NCBI GenBank assembly: GCA_030433135.1
Contig: JAUILF010000006.1
Span: 1-48,405, forward strand
Origin: Bacteroidia bacterium
Lineage (GTDB): Bacteria > Bacteroidota > Bacteroidia > Chitinophagales > Saprospiraceae
Length of the DNA stretch: 48,405 bases
Direction of reading: 5' to 3'
The translations under genes were made by a program, and so were the position numbers. Shown here piece by piece: positions 8,762 through 17,894 of this stretch. Position 1 is the stretch's first letter; every line of letters starts with the position of its first letter. The notes beneath the pieces were generated by a model that was given only the letters and a program-made list of their open reading frames with translations, did no database searches and was not told the DNA's origin.

Positions 8762-10633
8762 ATGAATAAAATTCATATTGAAGCGAAACTTAAGGACGAA
8801 TTCGGTGACATCCTTACCCCTGAAGTGTTGAAGGCTCTGGTTGAAATGTCTGTGCACAATGATAAAATTCATGATTTGATGCAACAGAGAATGAATCGCC
8901 GCAAGCAGAGAATAAAAAACGGCGAAGTTATTTCATTTCTGGATCCCAAATCCACCATTGCCGGCACAGATCTACTTGTATGGAAGGTCAGGAAAGGTAA
9001 TTTTGAAGGAGCTGAAATACCAGAGGACCTGCAATGTCAATGGATTCAGGGTACTGGCCCTGCCGCCAGACCCGGAGCCTCTACTCAAACTAACCTACGC
9101 AATGTTGCATATGCTTTATTGTCTGGTGCCGATGGCTGGATGTTTGATTGTGAAGATGCTTTGGGGCAAGTGACAGATATGTCTTTGCAGCATCAGCGCA
9201 GCCTGAAAATGGGTATCAGAAGAGACGTCAGGTTTATGGAGGTGGCGCGGCAGGTTGCCAATGAGATGAATACATGGTCCCAGGCATTTTTTGGACGAAA
9301 TATCGTTCATGACTGGAAAGAACAACTTGATTTCACCACCATCATCTGCCGGGCCAGAGGGCTGCACCTGGACGATCGTCATTTTCATGTAAATGGAGAA
9401 CCACTGGCAGCATCCATTGTCGATCTAACCTTATATGTAGCCAACAACTATCGAACCCTTCAATCGCACAACCGGTCGATTGTCCTTTACCTGCCCAAGA
9501 TTCAAACGGCTGAAGAAGCGGCGTGCTGGAACACCTTGCTATCCGCCATTGAAAACTTACTGGGTCTTGAAGATGGAACGATTAAGGTCTATGTACTCGT
9601 AGAACAACTCGAAGCAACGTATCAACTGATGGAAATACGAGCAGCTTTGGGTAGACATTTTGTGGGTTATAATACCGGAAGGTGGGACTACATAAACAGT
9701 GTGTCAGATGCCCTGGCGGGAGTGCCGGATTTCATCAATCCGAATATTGAAGAGATTGGCATGACCTACGGGTATATGCGTCATTACGAAAACAGGGTTC
9801 GGCAGGTAGTCAATCAACCTGATGCGGCGGGGAATTTTGCTTTGTGGCAAGGTGGTATGGAACCAAATATTCCGGTGGGGTCCAAGGCTGGAGTCAAAGC
9901 CAGTATGGATAAAGCGGTGGCCGGTGCTCAGAGAGAAAGGGATGCCGGTGCCAGTGGCAAGTGGGTTGCTCATTGGAAAATGGTACATATTGTCAGACCG
10001 GTATGGGAAAAAGAAGGTCAGGTAAATCAATTGGGAAGAGCCTTTCCACTGGCGACCTATTCTCAGAAAGATGCCGAAGACCTGATGCTGCTTGAACCGG
10101 CTGAGCGATCTGTTCGCGGAGCGAGAAATTTGCTCAGTGTGGCACTTCAGTATGGCAATGCCTTCGGACAGGGTTTTCAGGCTGCTGCACTAAAACCAGC
10201 CGATTTCTTTGGAAATGATGACGTTTTGTATCTCATGGAAGATATGGCTACCGGAGAAATCAGAGTCAGCATCCTTTGGGAGTGGGTCCACAAGGAAGCC
10301 GTTCTGACAGTTTCAGATCCGGAAACCAATGTAAGGGAAGGAGATGTTTTCACCATGGAACTCTTTGATCGGCTATTGAAAGAAGAGTATGAAAAGTTGT
10401 TGGAAGCCGGCAACCGGGATGTCCACGATGACTCCAAAAAAACGACCTTACCCATTGCCAGGGAGATAGTACGGACTTATGTAAAATCAAAGCAGAAAAT
10501 TCCCTGGTACATTGATCTGTTGAATATTAATCTTAATAATGAAGATCTAGATACTGCGAAATACAGAATTGATCTTTATGTAAAAACACTATTCACAGAA
10601 AACAAACGCATTACTGCAAATCTTGATCTTTGA
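8762..10633 (+). CDS. Malate synthase (A-type family)
   Basis: 623 residues, longer than the roughly 530 of typical malate synthase A. Family motifs appear in order: GWMFDCEDALG; CRARGLHLDDRHFHVNGEP, which corresponds to the RPRGWHL segment; YLPKIQTAEEA; GTIKVYVLVEQLEA with Mg ligand Glu281; YNTGRWDYI with Mg ligand Asp309; GKWVAHWKMVHI; and MEDMATGEI with the catalytic-base Asp494. The reaction is glyoxylate + acetyl-CoA + water to malate + CoA, in the cytosol. There is no isocitrate lyase nearby, so the glyoxylate may come from another source such as glycolate. It begins a plus-strand unit with the propeller gene 23 bp downstream. The family is clear; exact substrate preference is inferred. 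Confidence 0.88.
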   Translation: MNKIHIEAKLKDEFGDILTPEVLKALVEMSVHNDKIHDLMQQRMNRRKQRIKNGEVISFLDPKSTIAGTDLLVWKVRKGNFEGAEIPEDLQCQWIQGTGPAARPGASTQTNLRNVAYALLSGADGWMFDCEDALGQVTDMSLQHQRSLKMGIRRDVRFMEVARQVANEMNTWSQAFFGRNIVHDWKEQLDFTTIICRARGLHLDDRHFHVNGEPLAASIVDLTLYVANNYRTLQSHNRSIVLYLPKIQTAEEAACWNTLLSAIENLLGLEDGTIKVYVLVEQLEATYQLMEIRAALGRHFVGYNTGRWDYINSVSDALAGVPDFINPNIEEIGMTYGYMRHYENRVRQVVNQPDAAGNFALWQGGMEPNIPVGSKAGVKASMDKAVAGAQRERDAGASGKWVAHWKMVHIVRPVWEKEGQVNQLGRAFPLATYSQKDAEDLMLLEPAERSVRGARNLLSVALQYGNAFGQGFQAAALKPADFFGNDDVLYLMEDMATGEIRVSILWEWVHKEAVLTVSDPETNVREGDVFTMELFDRLLKEEYEKLLEAGNRDVHDDSKKTTLPIAREIVRTYVKSKQKIPWYIDLLNINLNNEDLDTAKYRIDLYVKTLFTENKRITANLDL

Positions 10634-10656
10634 TTAAAAAATGAATTAAATCCGAT

Positions 10657-11970
10657 ATGCATAGAAGAAAATTCCTCAACCGGACAGGAGCACTTGCAGC
10701 AGGTTATTCCATACTGGGGCACGGGTATACTATGTCATCAAAAAACGAGGTTCAACAGATCACTGGGGGGAGTATGCAACATTGGTTTGGCTACTACGAC
10801 AAATGGCAAATTGATTCTTCAGGCAGGTATGCTCTGGCTAATGAGGTGGACACCTTTTTCAGATCGCCCAAAATGACTGACCAACTGATTGTGGGCGTTA
10901 TTGATCTGCAAAATAACAACAAATGGACACCCATCGGAACATCTCAAACCTGGGGATGGCAGCAGGGATGCATGTTGCAATGGATACCTGGACAGAGTCA
11001 AAAAGTCGTCTGGAACGACTACGAATCCGGGCATTACATCAGTCGTGTATATGACATGAAAAGCAAAAAGACCAGGACGTTGCCAAGGGCTGTATACACC
11101 CTCAGTCCAGATGGATCATACGCATTGTGTGTGGATTTTGATCGCCTTCAGTTTTTCAGACCGGGATACGGATACCCCAGTAAAACAGGTGAGCAGACCT
11201 GGCCCAAGTCACCGGATGACTCGGGAATCTATAAAATGGATTTACAATCGGGCAAAAGTCAGTTGATCGTATCCTACAGACAACTGGCAGCCATGGAGCG
11301 TAAGGAGGGGTCTACCAGCGATTATTATCACTGGTTTAATCATCTTCTCATTAATCCCTCAGGAACCCGGTTTATTTTTCTGAATCGCTCCCGGCCGGCT
11401 GCTTCGTACCCGGAAATGAGAGCCTACCTTAAAGAACACCCTGACTTTCGAAAACCCGGCTTTAGCAGCATGTATGTGACCCGTGCCATTACGGCCAATA
11501 CTGACGGAACTGACTTATATCCCTTGAATGACAGTGGACAATTTTCTCATTTTATCTGGAAGGGAGACCATGAGATTTGTGCATGGGCCATACCGGAAGG
11601 ACAGTCGGAGGCAGCGTTTTTTGATTTCAGAGATAAGACCAAAGAATATGTTCAGGTTGGGAAAAACATTATGACTCATAATGGTCATAACACTTATGTG
11701 CCCAATACCAATTATGAATGGATTCTGAATGACACCTATCCACTCGGTGATGAAAGACTGCAGGAACTATACCTTTATCATATACCCACCAGAAAAAAAG
11801 TTAGTCTTGGAAAGTTCCATGAACCCGAAAACTTTTCCGGAGAGTGGAGATGTGACTTACATCCACGTTGTGACCAACAGGGTAAAAGGGTGTTTTTCGA
11901 CTCAACACATAATGGAGACAAAAGACAAATGTATATGATCGACATTGAAAATATTATTAACTCTGCCTAA
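10657..11970 (+). CDS. Tat-exported beta-propeller protein (TolB / oligogalacturonate-lyase-like)
   Basis: 437 residues with a twin-arginine leader (MHRRKFLNRTGALAAGYS). Repeated blade-like segments such as HWFGYYDKWQIDSSGRYAL, YTLSPDGSYAL, HLLINPSGTRFIFL and CDLHPRCDQQGKRVFF point to a propeller of TolB or oligogalacturonate-lyase type. Histidines recur in HWFNHLLI, HNGHNTY and DLHPRCD, which could be a metal or substrate site, as in PL22 lyases; I cannot confirm that assignment. It lies between malate synthase and an NTF2-like gene with short gaps (23 and 9 bp), so the three are probably co-transcribed. Confidence 0.6.
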   Translation: MHRRKFLNRTGALAAGYSILGHGYTMSSKNEVQQITGGSMQHWFGYYDKWQIDSSGRYALANEVDTFFRSPKMTDQLIVGVIDLQNNNKWTPIGTSQTWGWQQGCMLQWIPGQSQKVVWNDYESGHYISRVYDMKSKKTRTLPRAVYTLSPDGSYALCVDFDRLQFFRPGYGYPSKTGEQTWPKSPDDSGIYKMDLQSGKSQLIVSYRQLAAMERKEGSTSDYYHWFNHLLINPSGTRFIFLNRSRPAASYPEMRAYLKEHPDFRKPGFSSMYVTRAITANTDGTDLYPLNDSGQFSHFIWKGDHEICAWAIPEGQSEAAFFDFRDKTKEYVQVGKNIMTHNGHNTYVPNTNYEWILNDTYPLGDERLQELYLYHIPTRKKVSLGKFHEPENFSGEWRCDLHPRCDQQGKRVFFDSTHNGDKRQMYMIDIENIINSA

Positions 11971-11979
11971 TCCCCCAGA

Positions 11980-12462
11980 ATGACTATGCTAATTACCATC
12001 TTCTGTTTACTGTCTGGTTTATCTCAAAACCTTACCAATAGTTCAACAGAAAAAGTGGAACTTCTATCATTTGCTTCCGAATACCTCTTTTTTACAGCAG
12101 AAGAAGATGTGCTTCAGACGGAAAAAGCAAGGTTTGCTGCCATGGTTGTCAAAAACTTTGAAGTACTGGATAAATTAATTAGTGAAGATCTGTATTATAT
12201 CCATTCGAATGGAAATATAGACACAAAGAAAACTTTTATTGAAGCAATCAAGAATGGCAGTCGTAGTTATGATGATATTACCATCGAAGAACCCATGGTC
12301 CGTATATATGGTGAGGTAGGCATTATTAATGCAAAATGTATTTATCATCGCGTAGATGACGAAGGCAAAAACAACAACCTAAAATTGCATTACACCTCTG
12401 TCTATGCTCTTCTTGAAGGAAGATGGCAACATATATCCTGGCAGTCTTACAAGGTGTATTAA
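11980..12462 (+). CDS. Small exported NTF2-like (DUF4440/SnoaL-type) protein
   Basis: 160 residues with a short signal peptide (LITIFCLLSGLSQN). The core has the NTF2-like pattern: DKLISEDLYYIHSNGNIDTK, then DITIEEPMVRIYGEVGIINA and ending in LLEGRWQHISWQ. Such domains bind small ligands or act as simple enzymes; nothing here defines an activity. It is the last gene of the malate synthase unit, 9 bp after the propeller gene. A 76-bp gap separates it from the converging dehydrogenase gene, and I see no strong terminator there. Confidence 0.75.
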   Translation: MTMLITIFCLLSGLSQNLTNSSTEKVELLSFASEYLFFTAEEDVLQTEKARFAAMVVKNFEVLDKLISEDLYYIHSNGNIDTKKTFIEAIKNGSRSYDDITIEEPMVRIYGEVGIINAKCIYHRVDDEGKNNNLKLHYTSVYALLEGRWQHISWQSYKVY

Positions 12463-12538
12463 ATCTTAATCCATCAAACGAGCATACTGTCAGATTACTA
12501 AGTCAGGTCATTACACTTAGCTCTGGTGAAATTTGACT

Positions 12539-13600
12539 CTATGACAACAGCTGGCAAATAGCATCCGCACACTCAACCGTATTTGCAGATCCGCCCATAT
12601 CGGGAGTCAAGGCCAACTTTTCTTTCAATGCCGTTTTGATGGCCGCAATAATCTCATCTGCTGCATCTACATGCCCAAGATGCTCCAGCATCATGGCACC
12701 ACTCCATATGGCAGCAATGGGATTGGCAATTCCCTTCCCGGCAATATCGGGAGCAGAACCATGAACCGGTTCAAACATAGATGGAAAATCATACTCAGGA
12801 TTAAGGTTTGCAGACGCCGCTACACCAATTGTACCGGCAACAGCAGGAGCTAAATCCGATAGAATGTCTCCAAACAGATTTGAGGCAACCACTACATCAA
12901 ACCACTCAGGATGTAAAACAAAGTGAGCAGTAAGAATATCTATATGAAACTCATCCGTGTCAATATCCGGATATTGTTTCTTTATTTCTCTAAATCTGCT
13001 ATCCCAATAGGGCATGGTATGTACAATCCCGTTGGATTTAGTAGCGGAGGTGACCTTTTTTCTTCGATTTTCTGCCAGCTTAAAAGCATAGTTCATAATA
13101 CGATCAACACCCGTGCGTGTAAACACACTTTCCTGTATGACCATTTCCTGCTCCGTATTTTCATAGATTTTTCCACCTATTTCTGAATATTCACCTTCAT
13201 TGTTTTCCCTGACAACCACCATATCAATATCTCCGGGTCTCTTATCCTTAAGGGGACACGGAAGTCCCGCCATATTTTGCACCGGCCTGATATTTACATA
13301 TTGCCTGAATTTTCTACGAATTGGTATAAGAAGCCCCCAGAGCGAAATATGATCCGGAACCCCGGGAAAACCCACAGCCCCCAAATAAATAGCATCACTG
13401 AATTGAATTTCATTCAACCCATCTTCCGGCATCATACGGCCATTTTTCAGATAATATTCACAACTCCAGTCCAATTCCTTCCAATTAAACGAGAGGTCGT
13501 ATTTTGAAGCGATTTTTTCCAGAATTTTAACACCTTCTGGCATCACTTCATGCCCGATTCCATCTCCTGGTATCAGCGCAATTTCGTATCTTTTACTCAT
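12539..13600 (-). CDS. dmlA: D-malate / tartrate dehydrogenase (decarboxylating, NAD-dependent)
   Basis: 353 residues in the isocitrate/isopropylmalate dehydrogenase superfamily. Features of the TtuC/DmlA group: IALIPGDGIGHEV at the N-terminus; LGAVGFPGVPDHISLWGLL; RENNEGEYSEIGG; TSATKSNGIVHTMPYWD with the catalytic Lys; SNLFGDILSDLAPAVAG with the metal Asp residues; and FEPVHGSAPDIAG in the NAD site. Known members oxidise and decarboxylate D-malate to pyruvate, or act on tartrate. The PDHISLW segment separates it from LeuB and Icd. It is divergent from the CapA-like gene across only 32 bp and faces the malate synthase unit. The cytosolic location is clear; D-malate against tartrate is not decidable here. 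Confidence 0.92.
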   Translation of the reverse strand: MSKRYEIALIPGDGIGHEVMPEGVKILEKIASKYDLSFNWKELDWSCEYYLKNGRMMPEDGLNEIQFSDAIYLGAVGFPGVPDHISLWGLLIPIRRKFRQYVNIRPVQNMAGLPCPLKDKRPGDIDMVVVRENNEGEYSEIGGKIYENTEQEMVIQESVFTRTGVDRIMNYAFKLAENRRKKVTSATKSNGIVHTMPYWDSRFREIKKQYPDIDTDEFHIDILTAHFVLHPEWFDVVVASNLFGDILSDLAPAVAGTIGVAASANLNPEYDFPSMFEPVHGSAPDIAGKGIANPIAAIWSGAMMLEHLGHVDAADEIIAAIKTALKEKLALTPDMGGSANTVECADAICQLLS

Positions 13601-13632
13601 ATTTATTTACGGTCAAATTATCACGAAAAATA

Positions 13633-15603
13633 ATGGTATTGTTTCAAATAAATCCATTTTATCAAGAAATAAATGTCGGGCATCTGACGACATATTTGAT
13701 CATGCTTTTTTCCTGCCTGAGCACATCTGTTTTTGCCCAGCCTGATGGTCCCTGGCCATGGGTTAATTCAGCCAGTCAATCAGATGAGGTAAGCATTTTG
13801 CTCATGGGCGATATGAACCTGCAACACCGCGATGATCCGGCTGATGCTTTCGAACATTTTATGCCTACACTGAAGGCTGCTGACCTGAGGTTTTGCAACC
13901 TGGAAGGACCCTTTGCCGGTCCGAGTGACCCACTGATTCATGACATTCCACACAAGAAATCCTGGCGACATTCTGACCCCGAAATGGTGGAAGGTCTTGT
14001 TGCTGCCGGATTTGATGCTGTTGGTGTAGCAAACAATGTTACTTACCCTTACACTGCTCTCCTGAAGAGTCTGAAGGTTCTTGATAAAGCCGGTATTCCC
14101 CATACCGGTGGAGGAAACAATAGGGCAGAAGCCATCAAACCGGTAATCCTTGAAGTCAAGGGAACAAGAATTGGAATCGTTCAATATGCTACAACTGTCT
14201 TCCCCTTTGATCATGCTGCCACTGAGACCCAACCCGGGATCGCCGAAGTAAAAGTAACCACTTCATATCAGCCACCGCCTAACCTTGACAAACCGGCACA
14301 ACCTGCCATTCCAGTGGCCAACCCTGATCCAGCATCCCTTCAATCTATGAAAGACAACATTCATTCCCTGAAAAATGAAGTAGATGTTGTAATAGCCTCA
14401 TACCATTGGGGTGTTTCCAACATGCTTGAACCCGATGAATATCAACGTATCATAGCCCGTGAGGCTATTAATGCCGGAGCAGATCTCATCCTGGGGCATG
14501 GTGCCCATAAATTGCAGATCATTGAAATATGGAAAAACAAGCCCATCTTCTATTGCACCGGCAATGCTGTTTTTGACTGGTGGAAAATAAGAAAGAGCCT
14601 TAATGGTCTGTTGATACAGGCAGTGGTAAAAGACAAAAAACTGAAAAGAGTTTCTTTTGTGCCCTTGCAAAGAAATGAAAACAACCAACCTATACTTTAT
14701 GACCCTGCGACCGGAGTCGGAAAGGAATTGGTACATCGAATAGATGTATCAGAAGGCATGCATCGAGCAAGACTGCGTACAGAGGGCAAGGAGATCGTCG
14801 TACTTGATGCTGATCATAAGGAGGAAATTCCGGTACTTGAAGAAAGCTGGGAAGCCGGGGGTTTCGAGAGGCCGGAATGCCTGGTTTTTGACCCTCAAAA
14901 TGAGCAATTGCTGGTCGGTAATATGAATGGTGATCAACCCGGTGACGGATATATTTCAAGGGTTTCAAAGTCGGGAGAAATCATAGAAAAAAAATGGATA
15001 ACCGGCCTGAACGAACCCAAAGGGATGGCCATAAGTGGAAATACACTATGGCTAAATGACATCAATCAAATTGTCAAAATTGATATTGCGATGGGTGAAA
15101 TTGTAGAAAAAATTACGGTTCCCCTGGTTGTCGAATTAAACGACCTGTCTATTGACCCGGAAGGTACTCTATTCACCAATGACGCTGATGGCCATAAAAT
15201 GTATGTTCTAAAAAATGGAAAACCGGAAATCTATTGGGAGGATGTTTCCCGGGGAAGGCCAAATGGCGTACTGGCCGAAGAAAACCGATTGCTGGTGGCA
15301 ACCACAAATTCCCACAAGCTCCTGTCGATTGACAAAGCAACCAGATTGGCACATGTCCTTTCAGATGACGTGGGTAGAGGTGATGGCATAGAAGCGGTAG
15401 GAAACGGGGGATATTTGATATCGGATTATAGTGGCCGAATTTTTTATCTGACTCCGGAAGAGTTCTTGCACACCCTGCATGATTCGCGTGGTCAAAAGCT
15501 AACGGCAGATTTTGAATTTGTACAGAAGGACAATTTACTGGTTGTTCCTACCCACCAAAATCATACGATCAAGGCCTTTAAACTTCAGTTTCCGAAAATG
15601 TAG
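13633..15603 (+). CDS. Exported CapA-like (PGA_cap) domain fused to an SMP-30-like beta-propeller
   Basis: 656 residues. Residues about 50-340 form a CapA/PGA_cap metallophosphatase-like domain (ILLMGDMNLQHR; FCNLEGPF; GFDAVGVANN; VVIASYHWGV; GADLILGHGAHKLQIIE). Residues about 410-655 look like a gluconolactonase/SMP-30 propeller (GLNEPKGMAISGNTLWLND; NDLSIDPEGTLFTNDADG; GRPNGVLAEENRLLVATTN). A hydrophobic stretch ending at SVFAQP is a signal peptide, but from ATG 13633 its n-region is unusually long and contains Glu; an ATG at 13702 would leave too short a leader, so the start is uncertain. CapA domains are linked to poly-gamma-glutamate or other surface polymers. I do not recognise this pairing as standard. 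Confidence 0.75.
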   Translation: MVLFQINPFYQEINVGHLTTYLIMLFSCLSTSVFAQPDGPWPWVNSASQSDEVSILLMGDMNLQHRDDPADAFEHFMPTLKAADLRFCNLEGPFAGPSDPLIHDIPHKKSWRHSDPEMVEGLVAAGFDAVGVANNVTYPYTALLKSLKVLDKAGIPHTGGGNNRAEAIKPVILEVKGTRIGIVQYATTVFPFDHAATETQPGIAEVKVTTSYQPPPNLDKPAQPAIPVANPDPASLQSMKDNIHSLKNEVDVVIASYHWGVSNMLEPDEYQRIIAREAINAGADLILGHGAHKLQIIEIWKNKPIFYCTGNAVFDWWKIRKSLNGLLIQAVVKDKKLKRVSFVPLQRNENNQPILYDPATGVGKELVHRIDVSEGMHRARLRTEGKEIVVLDADHKEEIPVLEESWEAGGFERPECLVFDPQNEQLLVGNMNGDQPGDGYISRVSKSGEIIEKKWITGLNEPKGMAISGNTLWLNDINQIVKIDIAMGEIVEKITVPLVVELNDLSIDPEGTLFTNDADGHKMYVLKNGKPEIYWEDVSRGRPNGVLAEENRLLVATTNSHKLLSIDKATRLAHVLSDDVGRGDGIEAVGNGGYLISDYSGRIFYLTPEEFLHTLHDSRGQKLTADFEFVQKDNLLVVPTHQNHTIKAFKLQFPKM

Positions 15604-15725
15604 GTATGGAGAGATTCTGCTCTATCATCCAATAATAGAACTTTGGAACCAATACATCTAATCTTGAGCTGTCGATTATGATAAGATGCTAATCACTTGT
15701 CATACCAAGGCTATGAAACAGAAAC

Positions 15726-17243
15726 CTATTTCTTAATATAAACAATCAAATCATCTACAAAAGAAAGAAGTGTCACCTCCAGGTTCCCATTCGAAATTTC
15801 AATAGGACCTACACTTAATTCACCACCCGGATATGATGGCTTCCAAATTGCTATTGAAGCGTTCCCCGAAATTAATTGCAAATCAGACACGATCAGGTTC
15901 TGCTCTTTTAGCTCCTGATCGTCTACACCTGGAACTGAAGAAAGATAAATGATAGCTTCATCCGGTGATGAAAGAACCATCTGGACTTCTCCAGGACCTG
16001 ATACCACCTTACCATGAATTCCCAGGTCGGGATAATTAACTAATCGATTCCAAAATTCTCGTAATATTCCGGCATCTTTCTCAAATGTATTATGCCCCCA
16101 GGGGCTATATCTCTCTCGCTCCTTATCCTTCTTGCTCAATCCCTTTTGATAGATATCAATTAACTGGGACTTGGCCATAAACCACCGCCAAACATATTTA
16201 CGCAAGTGATTCCTATGGCCCGATTCAAAATAGGTTAGTGAATTCTTGTGTTTTACATCCGCAATATGAACAACTCCCGGAAGGTCAAGGCTTTCCTGTG
16301 GACAGTAAGGCTTTCTAAATTGCAACCTGATTTGCTTAGAACTTGTAGCTGAATCATAAAATTCATCATGGTTTTTTCCCTGTATAATTATATTCAATCG
16401 CTCATGGGAATACAACCAATCACGCATCTCTCCAGGTGGTGTAAAATCAGTATCGATGCCCAGTAATGGTGTCTTGTCAGGTCGTAATTTTTGATATTTT
16501 TCAAAGAAAAGTCTTGTTGTTTCGTCAATGAAAATTTTCATGTCCTCCAATTCCTCAGCATCCATCGCGTGCAAAAAGGGCTCATGGCAGAGATCATAGT
16601 ATATGTTATCATACTCTGCAGACTCCTCAATCAGTTTCCACAGAATAGCTGTTTGTATCTCATACAAATCTGTTTTACCCCTGGCAAGAGATTGCCAGAA
16701 ACCAGCTGTACTTTTATCGGGACGAATAAAGGCTGTTTCAGGGTGAATGTTATTTTCTGGTAAATAGTAACCATCTCCCTGCCACCAGTGGCCACCACTA
16801 CCCTGGGGAAAAATGAGCAAGTGTACAATGATGTCATTTTCTTCAAAATGCCGCATGATCACATGAAATCGCTCCCAGAAGGAATCATCCCAACTGGTAA
16901 GATCAAATCTGCCATCGGCAGTTTTTTTAAATGGGGAGTAATCACGATAATAAGCATGATATAACCTTGCCCGACAATGATTCATACCAAATTCAACTGC
17001 CCACCTGGTCCAGTCTTCGTATTCGTAATTATCAAAAAACAAGTGTTCAAAATGACAGCCGAAAGCCAGGAGTGGTCTCCCTTTATACGCAATATAGTTC
17101 TGCTCAGTTCCTTGTCTTTCAACTGTAAGTCCTGCCTCCTTACTCTTTGGTTTTCCAATAAATGGACGGAACGAATAAGGACAGAGGCTGGTTGTTGTTA
17201 CCAATCCTGATAAATTGCGAACAAATTTCCTACGAGAAGTCAT
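15726..17243 (-). CDS. Tat-exported TIM-barrel protein, glycoside-hydrolase-like
   Basis: 505 residues with a Tat leader (MTSRRKFVRNLSG). The middle resembles a clan-A (GH5/DUF4038-like) barrel: WAVEFGMNHCRARLYH, then IIVHLLIFPQGSGGHWW, then NIYYDLCHEPFLHAM, where the strand-4 NEP motif appears as HEP with Glu221 as the candidate acid/base. A C-terminal beta domain (about 415-505) is typical of such enzymes. I cannot place it in a named GH family and do not see an unambiguous nucleophile. It is the last gene of the GH10 operon, 9 bp after the SDR gene, which supports a carbohydrate role. Confidence 0.6.
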   Translation of the reverse strand: MTSRRKFVRNLSGLVTTTSLCPYSFRPFIGKPKSKEAGLTVERQGTEQNYIAYKGRPLLAFGCHFEHLFFDNYEYEDWTRWAVEFGMNHCRARLYHAYYRDYSPFKKTADGRFDLTSWDDSFWERFHVIMRHFEENDIIVHLLIFPQGSGGHWWQGDGYYLPENNIHPETAFIRPDKSTAGFWQSLARGKTDLYEIQTAILWKLIEESAEYDNIYYDLCHEPFLHAMDAEELEDMKIFIDETTRLFFEKYQKLRPDKTPLLGIDTDFTPPGEMRDWLYSHERLNIIIQGKNHDEFYDSATSSKQIRLQFRKPYCPQESLDLPGVVHIADVKHKNSLTYFESGHRNHLRKYVWRWFMAKSQLIDIYQKGLSKKDKERERYSPWGHNTFEKDAGILREFWNRLVNYPDLGIHGKVVSGPGEVQMVLSSPDEAIIYLSSVPGVDDQELKEQNLIVSDLQLISGNASIAIWKPSYPGGELSVGPIEISNGNLEVTLLSFVDDLIVYIKK

Positions 17244-17252
17244 TAAATCAGG

Positions 17253-17882
17253 TTATGCTATTTTCCGTTTGTGACAAAGGGCATCTTTCCCACATATTTT
17301 GGCAAGGTCTGCCCGGGTCAGTTTAAACCCTGGGATGGTGCCTACTTGCCCCACCTCAATATGCCCTGTTGCAGGATCATTGGTAAGCTTCGGTCCCCTG
17401 ACAACTGTAAGATCGAGCCCTTCCTGTTGTCTCAAAAAGGCTATATGTTCCCTTCCGTCGAGCAAGGCATTTCTTGATCCTTTTCCTGCCAAATGCTTCA
17501 TAATAAAAACAATCAATTGATCCATAAATCCAGGATTATCGTTCTTGCCATCTCGCACACCACCACCTGTAAGTGTGATGAGACGATTAACCCCATGGCT
17601 TTTCATTGCATCTACAATAAACCTGCTTGATTTTGTCTGAAAGTCTGAAGGGGATCCCTTTACGTGTCCGGCCAAACTGAACACTGCATCTGCATTCTTT
17701 ATCGTCCTATGAACATCATCAACGTTTAGCAGATCACCCTTAATTATGGTCAGGGGTTCACTCTCAATGGATACTTTTTCCGGAGTTCGAACCAAAGCTC
17801 TGACACTAAATCCCTTTTCAAGTGCACCAGCCAAAAAGTGCTTTCCAGTCTTGCCGATAGCTCCAGACAACGCAATGGTCAT
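17253..17882 (-). CDS. Atypical SDR / NmrA-like NAD(P)-binding protein
   Basis: 209 residues. The N-terminus has a dinucleotide-binding GAIGKTG loop after a beta strand (TIALSGAIGKTGKHFL), then FSVRALVRTPEKV, GDLLNVDDV and ADAVFSLAGH, the pattern of SDR_a5/NmrA-type proteins. It later has VNRLITLTGGGV and DLTVVRGPKLTND. The family includes NAD(P)H-dependent reductases and redox sensors. It has no signal peptide, so it appears to be the only cytosolic product of an otherwise exported operon. It is 12 bp from the upstream GH10 gene and 9 bp from the downstream TIM-barrel gene. The function is unknown. Confidence 0.85.
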   Translation of the reverse strand: MTIALSGAIGKTGKHFLAGALEKGFSVRALVRTPEKVSIESEPLTIIKGDLLNVDDVHRTIKNADAVFSLAGHVKGSPSDFQTKSSRFIVDAMKSHGVNRLITLTGGGVRDGKNDNPGFMDQLIVFIMKHLAGKGSRNALLDGREHIAFLRQQEGLDLTVVRGPKLTNDPATGHIEVGQVGTIPGFKLTRADLAKICGKDALCHKRKIA

Positions 17883-17894
17883 AATTACTATTTA

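Noticed and set aside
12539-13600. Isocitrate or isopropylmalate dehydrogenase
   Set aside because: The PDHISLWGLL and TMPYWD segments fit the tartrate/D-malate group better than Icd or LeuB.
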